A DNA stretch of 64,000 nucleotides, taken from Actinophytocola xinjiangensis (GTDB lineage: Bacteria; Actinomycetota; Actinomycetes; Mycobacteriales; Pseudonocardiaceae). The notes under the pieces are model-generated. The model was not told where the DNA came from. It worked only from the letters and a program-made list of their open reading frames with translations, and ran no database searches. The DNA lies in contig NZ_MSIF01000028.1 in assembly GCF_001921215.1 (NCBI RefSeq), positions 47,302 to 111,301 of the forward strand, given 5' to 3'. Position 1 is the first letter of the stretch, and each line of letters starts with the position of its first letter. Position numbers and translations under genes: made by a program. This document shows positions 1 to 8,153 of this stretch, in pieces.

Positions 1-389
1 GCGCGGTCGACGTCGGCGCAGGCCAGCCGCCACGGTTTGCCGATCTCCCAGGCCAGCAGCAGCGCCAGGTCGTCGCGGACCCCCGCCATCGCGTCGACGG
101 CCGCGCTGACCCGCGCTTTGCGGTCGGCGAGCGGGACCGCCGCCCACTCGCGGTGCTGCTGGTGGGCGGCCGAGACGGCCTTGAGCGCGGTCGGCTCGTC
201 CACCTTGGACAGCGCGCCGATGGTGGTGCGGTCCACCGGGGAGACCATGGCCGACCGCTCGCCGCCGTCCTGCCAGCGACCCTCGTGGAGATTGCGCAGC
301 CGGTCACCGGAGAAACCTGAGGGGGCGATGTCGGCGACACGCTCGGCAACGCGTGTCCACTGTGCGTGCTCGGGAATCCGTAGGCCCAT
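1..389 (-). CDS. Aldehyde dehydrogenase family protein, N-terminal part (truncated by window edge)
   Basis: The reverse strand reads open from an ATG at 389 to the left edge, giving about 129 residues. The translation begins MGLRIPEHAQW, has a GRWQDGG segment and a PVDRTTIG segment, and then a helix with HREWAAVPLADRKARV and LLLAWEIGKPW. This is the usual N-terminal layout of NAD(P)-dependent aldehyde dehydrogenases, before the cofactor-binding fold. The catalytic Cys and Glu lie outside the window, so activity and substrate cannot be judged. An AGAGG Shine-Dalgarno sequence lies about 7 nt before the ATG, which supports this start. Confidence 0.8.
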   Translation of the reverse strand, partial: MGLRIPEHAQWTRVAERVADIAPSGFSGDRLRNLHEGRWQDGGERSAMVSPVDRTTIGALSKVDEPTALKAVSAAHQQHREWAAVPLADRKARVSAAVDAMAGVRDDLALLLAWEIGKPWRLACADVDR

Positions 390-532
390 GGCAAACCTCT
401 TCTCAGAAGCGGGGTGCCAGGACAATGCTGCCGCATGCCTGCTCAGGTGGGACTCGTCGTGCGGTAGACCTCACGCACGAAAGATCGCCGGGTGCTGACC
501 TGCCAACCCCCGGCGATCCAGACGAACCGGAC

Positions 533-940
533 CTATGGTTCGTCTTCGAACCGCTTGCGGAAGCGGTCCTCCATTCGCTGCGAGAACGAGCTTCGGCGTG
601 CCTTGGGCGTTCCGCCGCCCTCGGCATCCTCGGTAGCGCCTTCCTCACCTTCGGTTCCGCCGTGGCGAATGGCGGACAGGGTCAGCAGCGCTCCGAGGAA
701 CATGACCAGGAAACCGAGCAAACTGACGACCGGGACGCCGCCGGGTTTCAGCGGCAGGATCACACCCAACACGAGCAGCGCTACGCCCAGGACGAACAGC
801 GCGATGCCCTGTAGGCGTCGCCGCCGGGAGGGGCGTCGCAGGCGGGCGCCGCGCACCGTGGATGCGAACTTGGGATCCTCGGCGTAGAGCGCACGCTCAA
901 TCTGGTCGAGCAGTCGCTGCTCATGCTCGGAGAGTGGCAT
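533..940 (-). CDS. DUF3040 domain-containing small membrane protein
   Basis: This 135-residue protein starts MPLSEHEQRLLDQIERALY, the hallmark N-terminus of the actinobacterial DUF3040 family. A basic stretch (RRPSRRRR) precedes two hydrophobic segments at roughly residues 45-62 and 67-88, and the tail is acidic and then basic. It is probably a two-pass inner-membrane protein with cytoplasmic ends. The function of the family is unknown. The open frame continues upstream of 940, but the family-conserved MPLSEHEQ fixes the start, and a GGAGGA ribosome-binding site precedes it. In many actinobacteria the family sits near dinB, as here. Confidence 0.85.
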   Translation of the reverse strand: MPLSEHEQRLLDQIERALYAEDPKFASTVRGARLRRPSRRRRLQGIALFVLGVALLVLGVILPLKPGGVPVVSLLGFLVMFLGALLTLSAIRHGGTEGEEGATEDAEGGGTPKARRSSFSQRMEDRFRKRFEDEP

Positions 941-1158
941 TCGTTCCTCCTCCGGCACAGCGTGTCGCGAGCGCCGGGCGATCACGGTGGTTGGCCGCCG
1001 GACCCGGCGGGCGCCCCGCTCCGGGGGCGTCACTCCCCAGGATACGAGCCGCGAGGCTCCGCGACTACCCGATCCGGAATCATGGTCGTATGCATCAGCA
1101 AAACCCGGCTCGACGCGAGTGTGGCACGAGCCGGCTTGAGCACCGTCAGGTGGGGTGA

Positions 1159-2160
1159 ATGAAGCCGTCCCGAGCACTGCGACAGATCGCCTTCCTGCTG
1201 GAACGCTCCGGTGAGCCCACCCACAAGGTCGTGGCCTTCCGGCGGGCGGCGGGGGTCGTCGACGGTCTTGCCGAAGGAGAGCTGGAGTCCAGGCTGAGGG
1301 CAGGAACACTCTCCGCGCTGCCCGGAATCGGCCGCACGACCGGCACGGTCATCACCGAGGCGGCCCGCGGCGACCAGCCGGCCTACCTGGCCAAACTTCT
1401 CGAACCGGGCATAGTGCCGGTGGCCGGCGGCGAGGCCATGCGCACCGAGCTGCGCGGCGACTGCCACACCCACTCCGACTGGTCCGACGGCGGCAGCCCG
1501 ATCCGGGAGATGGCCGAGGCGGCGATCATGCTCGGCCACGACTGGATGGTGCTCACCGACCACTCCCCCCGGCTGACCGTGGCCAACGGCCTGTCGACCG
1601 GGCGGCTCACCGAGCAGCTCGACGTGGTCGAGGCACTCAACCGCGAGCTGGCGCCGTTCCGGATCCTCACCGGCATCGAGGTCGACATCCTGGACGACGG
1701 TGGACTGGACCAAACGCCGGAGCTGCTGGCCCGTTTGGACGTCGTGGTGGCCAGCGTGCACTCCAAGCTGCGGATGGCCGGGCCGGAGATGACCCGGCGG
1801 ATGGTGGCCGCGGTGTCCGATCCGAACGTCGACATCCTGGGTCACTGCACCGGCCGGCGGGTGGTCGGCCGCACCCGGCCGGAGTCCGACTTCGACCCGG
1901 ACGTGGTGTTCGCCGCCTGCCGGGACAACAACGTGGCCGTGGAGATCAACTCCCGGCCCGACCGGCTGGACCCGCCGCGCCGGCTGCTGACCAGGGCGCT
2001 GGAGCTGGGCTGCGTGTTCTCCATCGACAGCGACGCGCACGCCCCCGGCCAGCTGGACTGGTTGCCCTACGGCTGCGAGCGCGCGCAGGAGTGCGGGGTG
2101 CCGCCGGAGCGCGTGATCAACACCCGGACCGCGGAGGACCTGCTGGCGTGGCGGTCATGA
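1159..2160 (+). CDS. Stand-alone PolX-type PHP phosphoesterase with helix-hairpin-helix N-terminus
   Basis: A 333-residue protein with two parts. Residues 1-75 carry a helix-hairpin-helix-like segment (LPGIGRTTG at about 54-62) like the N-terminus of X-family polymerases. Residues 97-330 form a PHP domain with the metal ligands HTHSDWSDG (H103, H105), LTDHS (D134, H135), a GIEVDIL glutamate, a GHCTGR histidine and a terminal SDAHAPG. It lacks the polymerase domain found in bacterial PolX, so it is a free-standing phosphoesterase, possibly acting in DNA repair. Its TGA overlaps the ATG of the sirtuin gene (ATGA), implying translational coupling. The substrate is not shown by the sequence. Confidence 0.85.
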   Translation: MKPSRALRQIAFLLERSGEPTHKVVAFRRAAGVVDGLAEGELESRLRAGTLSALPGIGRTTGTVITEAARGDQPAYLAKLLEPGIVPVAGGEAMRTELRGDCHTHSDWSDGGSPIREMAEAAIMLGHDWMVLTDHSPRLTVANGLSTGRLTEQLDVVEALNRELAPFRILTGIEVDILDDGGLDQTPELLARLDVVVASVHSKLRMAGPEMTRRMVAAVSDPNVDILGHCTGRRVVGRTRPESDFDPDVVFAACRDNNVAVEINSRPDRLDPPRRLLTRALELGCVFSIDSDAHAPGQLDWLPYGCERAQECGVPPERVINTRTAEDLLAWRS

Positions 2161-2915
2161 GGGAGCCGGACACGGTGGCCGACGCGGCGCGGGCGCTGGC
2201 CGGGGCGTCCCGGGTGGCGGTGCTGTCGGGGGCGGGCATCTCGACCGAGTCCGGCATACCGGACTTTCGGGGACCGAACGGACTGTGGACCCGTGATCCG
2301 TCCAGCGAACGGCTGTCCTCACTGGAGGCCTACCGGTCCGATCCGGACGTTCGACTCCGGTCCTGGCAGGCCCGGCTGACCCATCCGGTGTGGACCGCGC
2401 TGCCCAACGACGGCCACCGCGCGCTGGTCGCCCTGGAGCGGGCGGGCCGGCTGGCCGCGATCCTCACCCAGAACATCGACGGCCTGCACCAGAAGGCCGG
2501 CTCGGACCCGGAGCGGGTGGTGGAGCTGCACGGCTCGATGTTCGACACGGTGTGCCTGGGGTGCGCGGACCGGCGGCCGATGAGCGCGGCGCTGGAGCGG
2601 GTGCGCGCCGGCGAGGCGGACCCGCCCTGCCTGGACTGCGGCGGCATCCTCAAGTCGGCGACGATCTCCTTCGGCCAGGCACTGGACCTGGCGGTGCTGC
2701 TGGCGGCCAAGGAGGTCGCGCAGAGCTGTGAGGTGATGCTGGTGGTGGGCAGCTCGCTGGGCGTGCAGCCGGCCGCCGGCCTGGTCGGGCTGGCCGCGCG
2801 GGCCGGGGCGGCGGTGGTGATCTGCAACGCCGGCCAGACGCCCTACGACCACCTGGCCACGGCGATCGTGCGCGAACCGCTCGGCGAGGTGCTCCCGGCA
2901 CTGGTGAGGGCTTGA
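2157..2915 (+). CDS. Sirtuin-type NAD-dependent protein deacylase
   Basis: A 252-residue Sir2-family protein. The NAD-binding signature GAGISTESGIPDFRG is at residues 26-39, TQNIDGLH at 104-111, the catalytic His in ELHGSM at about 125, and two zinc-binding pairs (CLGC and CLDC) follow. GSSLGVQPA is the C-terminal nucleotide-binding motif. All expected residues are present, so it should remove acyl groups from lysines using NAD. The chosen ATG overlaps the stop of the upstream PHP gene; an in-frame GTG at 2148 is an alternative. No dedicated acetyltransferase gene is adjacent. Confidence 0.92.
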   Translation: MREPDTVADAARALAGASRVAVLSGAGISTESGIPDFRGPNGLWTRDPSSERLSSLEAYRSDPDVRLRSWQARLTHPVWTALPNDGHRALVALERAGRLAAILTQNIDGLHQKAGSDPERVVELHGSMFDTVCLGCADRRPMSAALERVRAGEADPPCLDCGGILKSATISFGQALDLAVLLAAKEVAQSCEVMLVVGSSLGVQPAAGLVGLAARAGAAVVICNAGQTPYDHLATAIVREPLGEVLPALVRA

Positions 2916-2953
2916 CGTAGACGCTTACGCTTCTGGTGATTTGTCACCATAAT
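2912..2953 (+). promoter_or_regulatory. Candidate promoter with inverted repeat before the murein endopeptidase
   Basis: The 46-nt gap holds a near-consensus -10 element CATAAT (2948-2953) ending 8 nt before the ATG at 2962. A TGGTGA/TCACCA inverted repeat with a 4-nt spacer (2934-2949) overlaps it. No clear ribosome-binding site precedes the ATG. The layout suggests a leaderless or nearly leaderless mRNA whose promoter can be covered by a regulator. The -35 region (TTACGC, 2925-2930) is weak. Confidence 0.35.
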
Positions 2954-2961
2954 GTGGGTTC

Positions 2962-3936
2962 ATGCCCACCCTGCGCCGTTCCCTGCTCGCGCTCGCCGCC
3001 GGCCTGGCCGTGTTCGGCACGCTGCTGTTCGCCACCCCGGCCAGCGCCTACGCCAACGCCTTCTTCCACACCCAGACCACCGGCAACCGGGGCGTCGACG
3101 TCCAGACCATCCAGTACCTGCTCACCCACCACGGCCACCAGACCACCGCCGACGGCATCTTCGGCTCCGGCACCACCGCCTCGGTGCGCGCGTTCCAGAC
3201 CAGCAAGGGCCTGGCCGTCGACGGCATCGTCGGCCCGGCGACCTGGGCCGCGCTCGTGCCGCAGATCAGCCAGGGCGCCAGCGGCCCCGCCGTGCGCGCG
3301 CTCCAGGTCCAGCTCAACGAGAAGCGACGGCTGTCGCTGTCGGTCAACGGCACCTTCGACGCCGCGACGACCAGCGCCGTGCGCACCTTCCAGCAGCACG
3401 CCGGCATCGGTGTCGACGGCATCGCCGGCCCGGTGACCTGGCGCAACCTGGTCTGGCACTACGGCTACCCCGACCTGTCGGCCGGACTGTGCGACAAGGA
3501 CCCCGACGGCAACGGCACCGCGAACTGGGCCACCGCCGCCGGAGTCGCCCAGCTGGAACGGGCCACCAGCGTGTTCGCCGGCACCGGCAACGGCCAGGTC
3601 CCGCTCGGCGACGCCGGCTTCGAACACGGCGGCTCCATCCCCGGGCACTCCTCACACCAGGTCGGGCTCGACGTGGACATCTGGCCGATCCGCACCGACA
3701 GCGCCCAGTGCACCGCCGGCCGGATCACCTGGCGGGACGCGGCCTACGACCGCGACGCCACCCGGGCGCTGGCCAGGGCCATCCGCGACGCGGCCCCCGG
3801 CCACGTGCGGCTGATCTTCTTCAACGACCCGGTGCTGATCCAGGAAGGCCTGACCACCCAGTACCCCAACCACGACAACCACCTGCACGTCCGCTACTGC
3901 GAACGCGTGCACCCCAACAGCCTCTACACCTGCTGA
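2962..3936 (+). CDS. Secreted peptidoglycan-binding murein endopeptidase, MepA (M74)-like
   Basis: A 324-residue exported protein. A signal peptide covers residues 1-29 (hydrophobic core, then TPASAYA). Two peptidoglycan_binding_1 repeats follow, each ending in the typical DGI(V/A)GP-TW motif, at roughly 40-100 and 108-170. The C-terminal half carries GHSSHQVGLDVDIW and HNHLHVR-type signatures of penicillin-insensitive murein endopeptidases, with His and Asp zinc ligands. It should cleave cross-linked peptidoglycan in the wall while the repeats anchor it. Its 3' end overlaps the convergent gene by 13 nt. Confidence 0.87.
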   Translation: MPTLRRSLLALAAGLAVFGTLLFATPASAYANAFFHTQTTGNRGVDVQTIQYLLTHHGHQTTADGIFGSGTTASVRAFQTSKGLAVDGIVGPATWAALVPQISQGASGPAVRALQVQLNEKRRLSLSVNGTFDAATTSAVRTFQQHAGIGVDGIAGPVTWRNLVWHYGYPDLSAGLCDKDPDGNGTANWATAAGVAQLERATSVFAGTGNGQVPLGDAGFEHGGSIPGHSSHQVGLDVDIWPIRTDSAQCTAGRITWRDAAYDRDATRALARAIRDAAPGHVRLIFFNDPVLIQEGLTTQYPNHDNHLHVRYCERVHPNSLYTC

Positions 3937-5081
3937 GGGAGGTCGACGAGCGGCAGCTTCATCCGCCGGTAGCGGTAGCTCTGCTGACTCAGCCGCTGGC
4001 CGACCTCGTGCACGACGTCGGCCAGCAGGCCGACCAGCTCCTCGTCGTCGAGCTGACCCGGCGTGTAGGCGGTGATCCGGCCGACCGGCGGCGTCTCGTC
4101 GTCCTCGTCGGGCGGGTCGGACTCCAGCAGCAGCCCGCAACGCCGGGTGCGGTCGTCCAGCGGCAGCCAGTCCGCCAGGTCGGCCAGCACCTGGCGGCGG
4201 AACGTGTCGTCGGTCGAGCGGACCGCGAACATGATGTCCACCAGGGGGTGGGCGCTCGGGTCCGGCTTGTCGAAGCTGGTGGCGTTGTAGTGGTCGGCCA
4301 TCCACTCGTAGGCCACGATGCTCAGCCGGGGCCACGCGGCCTCCACCAGCAGCGTCACCGACACCTCGTCGGCGCCGTCGCGCACGGGTGTCTGCCACGC
4401 CTCCCCGTGCCGGCCGTGGATGTCGATGCGACGCAACGACTCCGGGCGGGGCCGCACCGGAACCGGGTCGACCACCATGCCCTCGGCCAGGACGCCGCGC
4501 GGGATCGACCGGTACAGCTCGGTGGCCCGGTCGTGCACCGTCTCCAGCTGGCGGGCGCTGACCAGCTCACCGTCGAGCCACACGACCATCGCGTCGCCGT
4601 CGAGACGGAAGTTGACCCGCTCGCGCGGGCCGCCGGTCATCATCGCCCGCCGCAGCCGGGGACCGACCACCCGCTCCAGCAACGCCGGGTTGTCGCACTC
4701 GACCCGGTAGACGTCGTCGAACTCCTCGCCGTCGCCACCGAGCCACTCGACCTGCAACGGCGCGACCTCACCCGGCAACTGCAACACCAACGCGACACAG
4801 GCCCCGTCCCCTTCGGCATCGTGCCAACCGAAGTGGGTGATCAGCGATGGTCGTCCGGCGCACGACCCGACCAGCAGGACCCGTTCGATCGCGCCCTCGC
4901 CCCGATCGAACGGCGGTCCCTGGACGAACAGGTGCACGCGGGCGTCCCGCCGGTAGATGTACCCGTTGCGCACCGCCCACCGGCCCGGCATCGTCCTCGG
5001 ACGCCCACGCAACCGGCGACGAAGATGGATCGCGGCGACCAGCAGCAGGATCCCGACGACGATCCCGACGAAGACTCCCAT
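3924..5081 (-). CDS. Membrane-anchored protein of unknown function
   Basis: 385 residues. A single N-terminal transmembrane helix (MGVFVGIVVGILLLVAAIH) is followed by a basic patch and a long soluble region with no motif I recognise. The topology suggests a cytoplasmic body or an uncleaved anchor. The open frame extends further upstream, but the hydrophobic helix directly after the ATG at 5081 makes that start the best choice. The soluble part is rich in Asp, Arg and Val and contains no cysteine cluster or nucleotide-binding signature. It lies downstream of DNA polymerase IV on the same strand, about 50 nt away. Confidence 0.7.
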   Translation of the reverse strand: MGVFVGIVVGILLLVAAIHLRRRLRGRPRTMPGRWAVRNGYIYRRDARVHLFVQGPPFDRGEGAIERVLLVGSCAGRPSLITHFGWHDAEGDGACVALVLQLPGEVAPLQVEWLGGDGEEFDDVYRVECDNPALLERVVGPRLRRAMMTGGPRERVNFRLDGDAMVVWLDGELVSARQLETVHDRATELYRSIPRGVLAEGMVVDPVPVRPRPESLRRIDIHGRHGEAWQTPVRDGADEVSVTLLVEAAWPRLSIVAYEWMADHYNATSFDKPDPSAHPLVDIMFAVRSTDDTFRRQVLADLADWLPLDDRTRRCGLLLESDPPDEDDETPPVGRITAYTPGQLDDEELVGLLADVVHEVGQRLSQQSYRYRRMKLPLVDLPQQV

Positions 5082-5130
5082 GGCGCTCCCCTTCCCGGCC
5101 GACCCCGCGCCCACACCGGTCAGGCCATCT

Positions 5131-6399
5131 TCACTCCGGCCGGCCACCCCCGCTCGCTGAATCACGGTCACGTTCGAGCAGACTCGCCGGGCGGACGGCG
5201 GCACCGCCGAACTTGGCGCGTGCCTGATCAGCGGCCTGGTCGGCGTCGCGCCAGCCGCGCTCGGGGGCGTCGAGGAGCAGTTGGCGGCCGGACTCCTCAC
5301 CGAGCTGCTCGACCCGGACGCCGATCAGCCGGATGGCGCCGGGCGGGGTCTGCTCGTCGAGCAGCCGGCAGGCCGTCCGGAAGATCTCCTGGGTGACGTC
5401 GGTGGCGACCGGAAGCGTCCGCGACCGGGTGATCGTGGTGAAGTCGGAGAACCGCACCTTGATCGACACCGTGCGCCCGCACAGCCCCCGCCCCCGCAAC
5501 GCGGCCGCCGTCCGCTCCGCGAGATGCAGCAGTTCCCGCTTCACCCCGTCCCGGTCGGTCCGGTCGACGTCGAACGTCTCCTCCGCGCCGACCGACTTGT
5601 CGACGGTCTCGGGCTCCACGCGCCGCTCGTCCCGCCCGTTGGCCAGGGCATGCAGATGCTCGGCGGCCGCGTTGCCCACCGTGCGCCGCAACCGCGCCAA
5701 CGGCGTCCGCGCCACGTCCCCGACCCGGTTGAGCCCGACGGAGGTCAACCGCTCGGCCGTGCGCTGCCCCACCCCCCACAACGCCGACACCGGCAGCGGG
5801 TGGAGGAACTGGAGGATCTCGCCCTTGGGCACCACCAACATCCCGTCCGGCTTGCACAGTCCCGAGGCGAGCTTGGCCACGAACTTCGTACTGGCCACCC
5901 CCACCGAGCAGGTGATCCCGTGCTCCGCCTCGACCCGCGCACGAATCGACTCGGCGACCTGGCCGGGCGTGTGGGCCAGACGTCGAAGGGCGCCGCTCAC
6001 GTCGAGAAAGGCCTCGTCGAGACTGAGCGGCTCGACCAGCGGGGTGACGTCACGAAAGATCGCCATCACCCCGGCGGAGACCTGTTGGTAGAGGTGGAAG
6101 GTGGTCGGGAGGAACACGGCGTCCGGACACAGGCGGCGCGCGTGGGCCGTGGGCATCGCGGAGCGGATACCGAACGTTCTCGCCCGGTAGTTCGCCGAGC
6201 TGACGACGCCCCGGGGGCCTGTTCCCCCCACGACGACCGGGCGCTCACGCAGGTCAGGTCGCTCACGAATCTCGACGGAGGCGAAGAAGGCGTCCATGTC
6301 GACGTGCAGGATCGGGCAGGCGGTGTCGTCGGGCCAGCGGCCGTCGGTGGCGCGGTACCGGTCGACGAGGCCGCGTGGTAGTTGTCCGCTTCTGCCCAT
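5131..6399 (-). CDS. dinB: DNA polymerase IV (Y-family translesion polymerase)
   Basis: A 422-residue DinB-type polymerase. HVDMDAFFASVE (about 33-44) supplies the first metal ligand and the aromatic steric gate, YRARTFGIRSAMP is the fingers motif, and PLSLDEAFLDVSG holds the other catalytic acids. A helix-hairpin-helix thumb (LWGVGQRTAERL) and the little-finger domain (VSIKVRFSDFTTITRSRTL) follow. It should synthesise past damaged bases at a fork. The usual C-terminal clamp-binding peptide is not obvious. A second, divergent Y-family enzyme is encoded at 29186-30211. Confidence 0.95.
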   Translation of the reverse strand: MGRSGQLPRGLVDRYRATDGRWPDDTACPILHVDMDAFFASVEIRERPDLRERPVVVGGTGPRGVVSSANYRARTFGIRSAMPTAHARRLCPDAVFLPTTFHLYQQVSAGVMAIFRDVTPLVEPLSLDEAFLDVSGALRRLAHTPGQVAESIRARVEAEHGITCSVGVASTKFVAKLASGLCKPDGMLVVPKGEILQFLHPLPVSALWGVGQRTAERLTSVGLNRVGDVARTPLARLRRTVGNAAAEHLHALANGRDERRVEPETVDKSVGAEETFDVDRTDRDGVKRELLHLAERTAAALRGRGLCGRTVSIKVRFSDFTTITRSRTLPVATDVTQEIFRTACRLLDEQTPPGAIRLIGVRVEQLGEESGRQLLLDAPERGWRDADQAADQARAKFGGAAVRPASLLERDRDSASGGGRPE

Positions 6400-6440
6400 G
6401 GTCGGAGCCTCTCATGGAGGACCGACGGTGTCCGACGACC

Positions 6441-7163
6441 TCACACCCTGCGGCCAACGGCATGCAACCGTGTGGCCAGGTCTCGCAGCGGCACCACCCC
6501 CGCGACCCTCAACTCCAACTCGGCCAACGCCTCGACAGCCCCGGAGTCCTCCTCCAACACCCCACCGGGAACGAGATCACTCAACACTCCCTGCCCCTGC
6601 AACGACTCCACGACCAACCCGGCCCCCGCCAGCAAACTCCCGACCCCGTCACTGTCGAACCGCCGCAGCAGCCCTTCCTCCGGCAGCCGGCCATCGGGAT
6701 CGTCGACCAGTCGGCGGGCCTCCGCCAGACGTCCGGCGACCGCCCGGTGGACCACCGCCGCCGCGCGGTTGGCCACGAGCACCGACACCGCCCCGCCGAT
6801 CTCCACGGCACCGGCCATCGCCGCGACCGTCGACCGGGGGTCGTCGACGATCTCCAGGACGCCGTGGGCCAGAACGAGGTCCATGGAACCCGCCGGGACC
6901 GCGTCGGCGAGGGACTCGCTGTCGGCCGGGATGGCGGTGACCCGGTCGGCCACGCTCGCGTCCTCGACCCGACGGGACAGGGTCGCCAGCGCGTTCGGGT
7001 TCGGTTCGAGGACCGTGACCGCGCAGCCGGCGACCGCCAGCGGCACCGCCAGCACACCGCTACCACCACCGACGTCCAGCACCCGGGGCGCCCGACCGTC
7101 CCGGCGGCGTCGCGCGGCCGCCAGTTCGGCGTCGAGGGTCTGACGAACTGCATCCGGTCGCAT
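6441..7163 (-). CDS. Class I SAM-dependent methyltransferase
   Basis: A 240-residue Rossmann methyltransferase. Motif I is VLDVGGGSGVLAVPLA (about 27-42), motif II is the VLEPN acidic loop, and DLVLAHGVLEIVDDP is the motif IV region. The layout matches the UbiE/CmoA-like superfamily, but the substrate is not evident. It ends 41 nt before dinB on the same strand, so co-transcription is possible. The chosen ATG at 7163 lies only 35 nt from the divergent parA start. The frame is open upstream, but that part runs into parA and looks non-coding. Confidence 0.82.
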   Translation of the reverse strand: MRPDAVRQTLDAELAAARRRRDGRAPRVLDVGGGSGVLAVPLAVAGCAVTVLEPNPNALATLSRRVEDASVADRVTAIPADSESLADAVPAGSMDLVLAHGVLEIVDDPRSTVAAMAGAVEIGGAVSVLVANRAAAVVHRAVAGRLAEARRLVDDPDGRLPEEGLLRRFDSDGVGSLLAGAGLVVESLQGQGVLSDLVPGGVLEEDSGAVEALAELELRVAGVVPLRDLATRLHAVGRRV

Positions 7164-7197
7164 GGAGCAAAAGGGTAGGCCCCGTAGGGTTGTCGGC

Positions 7198-8073
7198 GTG
7201 CAAACGGTGGCGGTGCTCAGCCTCAAGGGTGGTGTCGGCAAGACCACCATCGCGCTCGGCCTTGCCTCGGCCGCGTTGCGTCGTGGTGCGCGCACGCTGG
7301 TGGTGGACCTCGACCCCCAGTGCAACGCGACGACCACGCTCGACCCCGAGGACACCAAGGCCACGGTCGCCGACGTCCTGGAAACGCCCCGGCCGGCCGT
7401 GCTGCGCGACGCGATCACGCACAGCGCCTGGGGCGAGGAGGTCGACGTGCTCGTCGGCTCCGAGTCCCTCGAACTGCTCAACGACCAGGACTCCGACCCG
7501 CGCCGGCTGGAGAAGCTGGCCAGGGCGCTGACCGAACTCGGCCCCCTGCTCGAAGAGGACTCCCTGCCCTACCAGCTCGTCCTGCTGGACTGCCCGCCGT
7601 CGCTGGGGCGGCTGACGCGCTCGGCCCTGCGCGCCGCCCACGGCGCCCTGCTGGTGACCGAGCCCACGATGTTCGCCGTGTCCGGGGTGCAGCGGGCGTT
7701 CGAGGCCGTGGAGAACGCCCGGGAGGAGCACAACCCGGTGCTGTCCCCGCTGGGCATCGTCGTCAACCGGGTGCGCCCCCAGTCCTACGAGCACCAGTAC
7801 CGGATCGCCGAGCTGCGGGAGCAGTTCGGGCGGCTGGTGATGCCGGTGGCGCTGCCCGACCGGCTGGCCGTACAGCAGGCGCAGGGCGCGTGCGTGCCGA
7901 TCCACCAGTGGCAGACCCCCGGCGCCCGCGAGGTGTCGCTGGCGTTGAACCTGTTGCTGGCCAGGGTGTTGCGCACCAGCGGACGCGGTCGCCACCGCAC
8001 CGAGACCTGGCCGGAGTCCGACACCGACGAGGCCAGCGGCGACACCGACAGCACCGTCGTCACCGACACCTGA
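7198..8073 (+). CDS. ParA/Soj-family ATPase
   Basis: A 291-residue protein with a deviant Walker A motif LKGGVGKTT close to the N-terminus, a switch I region VDLDPQCNATTTL and a Walker B segment LVLLDCPPSLG, all diagnostic of ParA/MinD ATPases. GTG at 7198 is chosen because family members begin a few residues before the strand leading into KGG; an ATG at 7162 would add 12 residues and overlap the divergent methyltransferase. There is no ParB gene nearby, so this is an orphan ParA like M. tuberculosis Rv3213c (synteny from memory) rather than the chromosome-partition pair. The C-terminal 35 residues are acidic and low-complexity. Confidence 0.88.
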   Translation: MQTVAVLSLKGGVGKTTIALGLASAALRRGARTLVVDLDPQCNATTTLDPEDTKATVADVLETPRPAVLRDAITHSAWGEEVDVLVGSESLELLNDQDSDPRRLEKLARALTELGPLLEEDSLPYQLVLLDCPPSLGRLTRSALRAAHGALLVTEPTMFAVSGVQRAFEAVENAREEHNPVLSPLGIVVNRVRPQSYEHQYRIAELREQFGRLVMPVALPDRLAVQQAQGACVPIHQWQTPGAREVSLALNLLLARVLRTSGRGRHRTETWPESDTDEASGDTDSTVVTDT

Positions 8074-8117
8074 CAGTGGGCCGCGCGTCCGCCGTGAGCG
8101 AAGCGCGGTAAAAGACT

Positions 8118-8147
8118 TTGTCGAGACCCCTCGTCAGGACGTAATCT
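8118..8147 (+). promoter_or_regulatory. Candidate promoter of the structured leader RNA
   Basis: TTGTCG (8118-8123) and TAATCT (8142-8147) are spaced by 18 bp. The first resembles a sigma-A -35 and the second fits the actinobacterial TANNNT -10. Transcription would begin near 8154, about 10 nt before the GGAGG of the short ORF at 8179. It is the only promoter-like sequence I see between parA and the short ORF. Confidence 0.4.
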
Positions 8148-8153
8148 CGCGGT

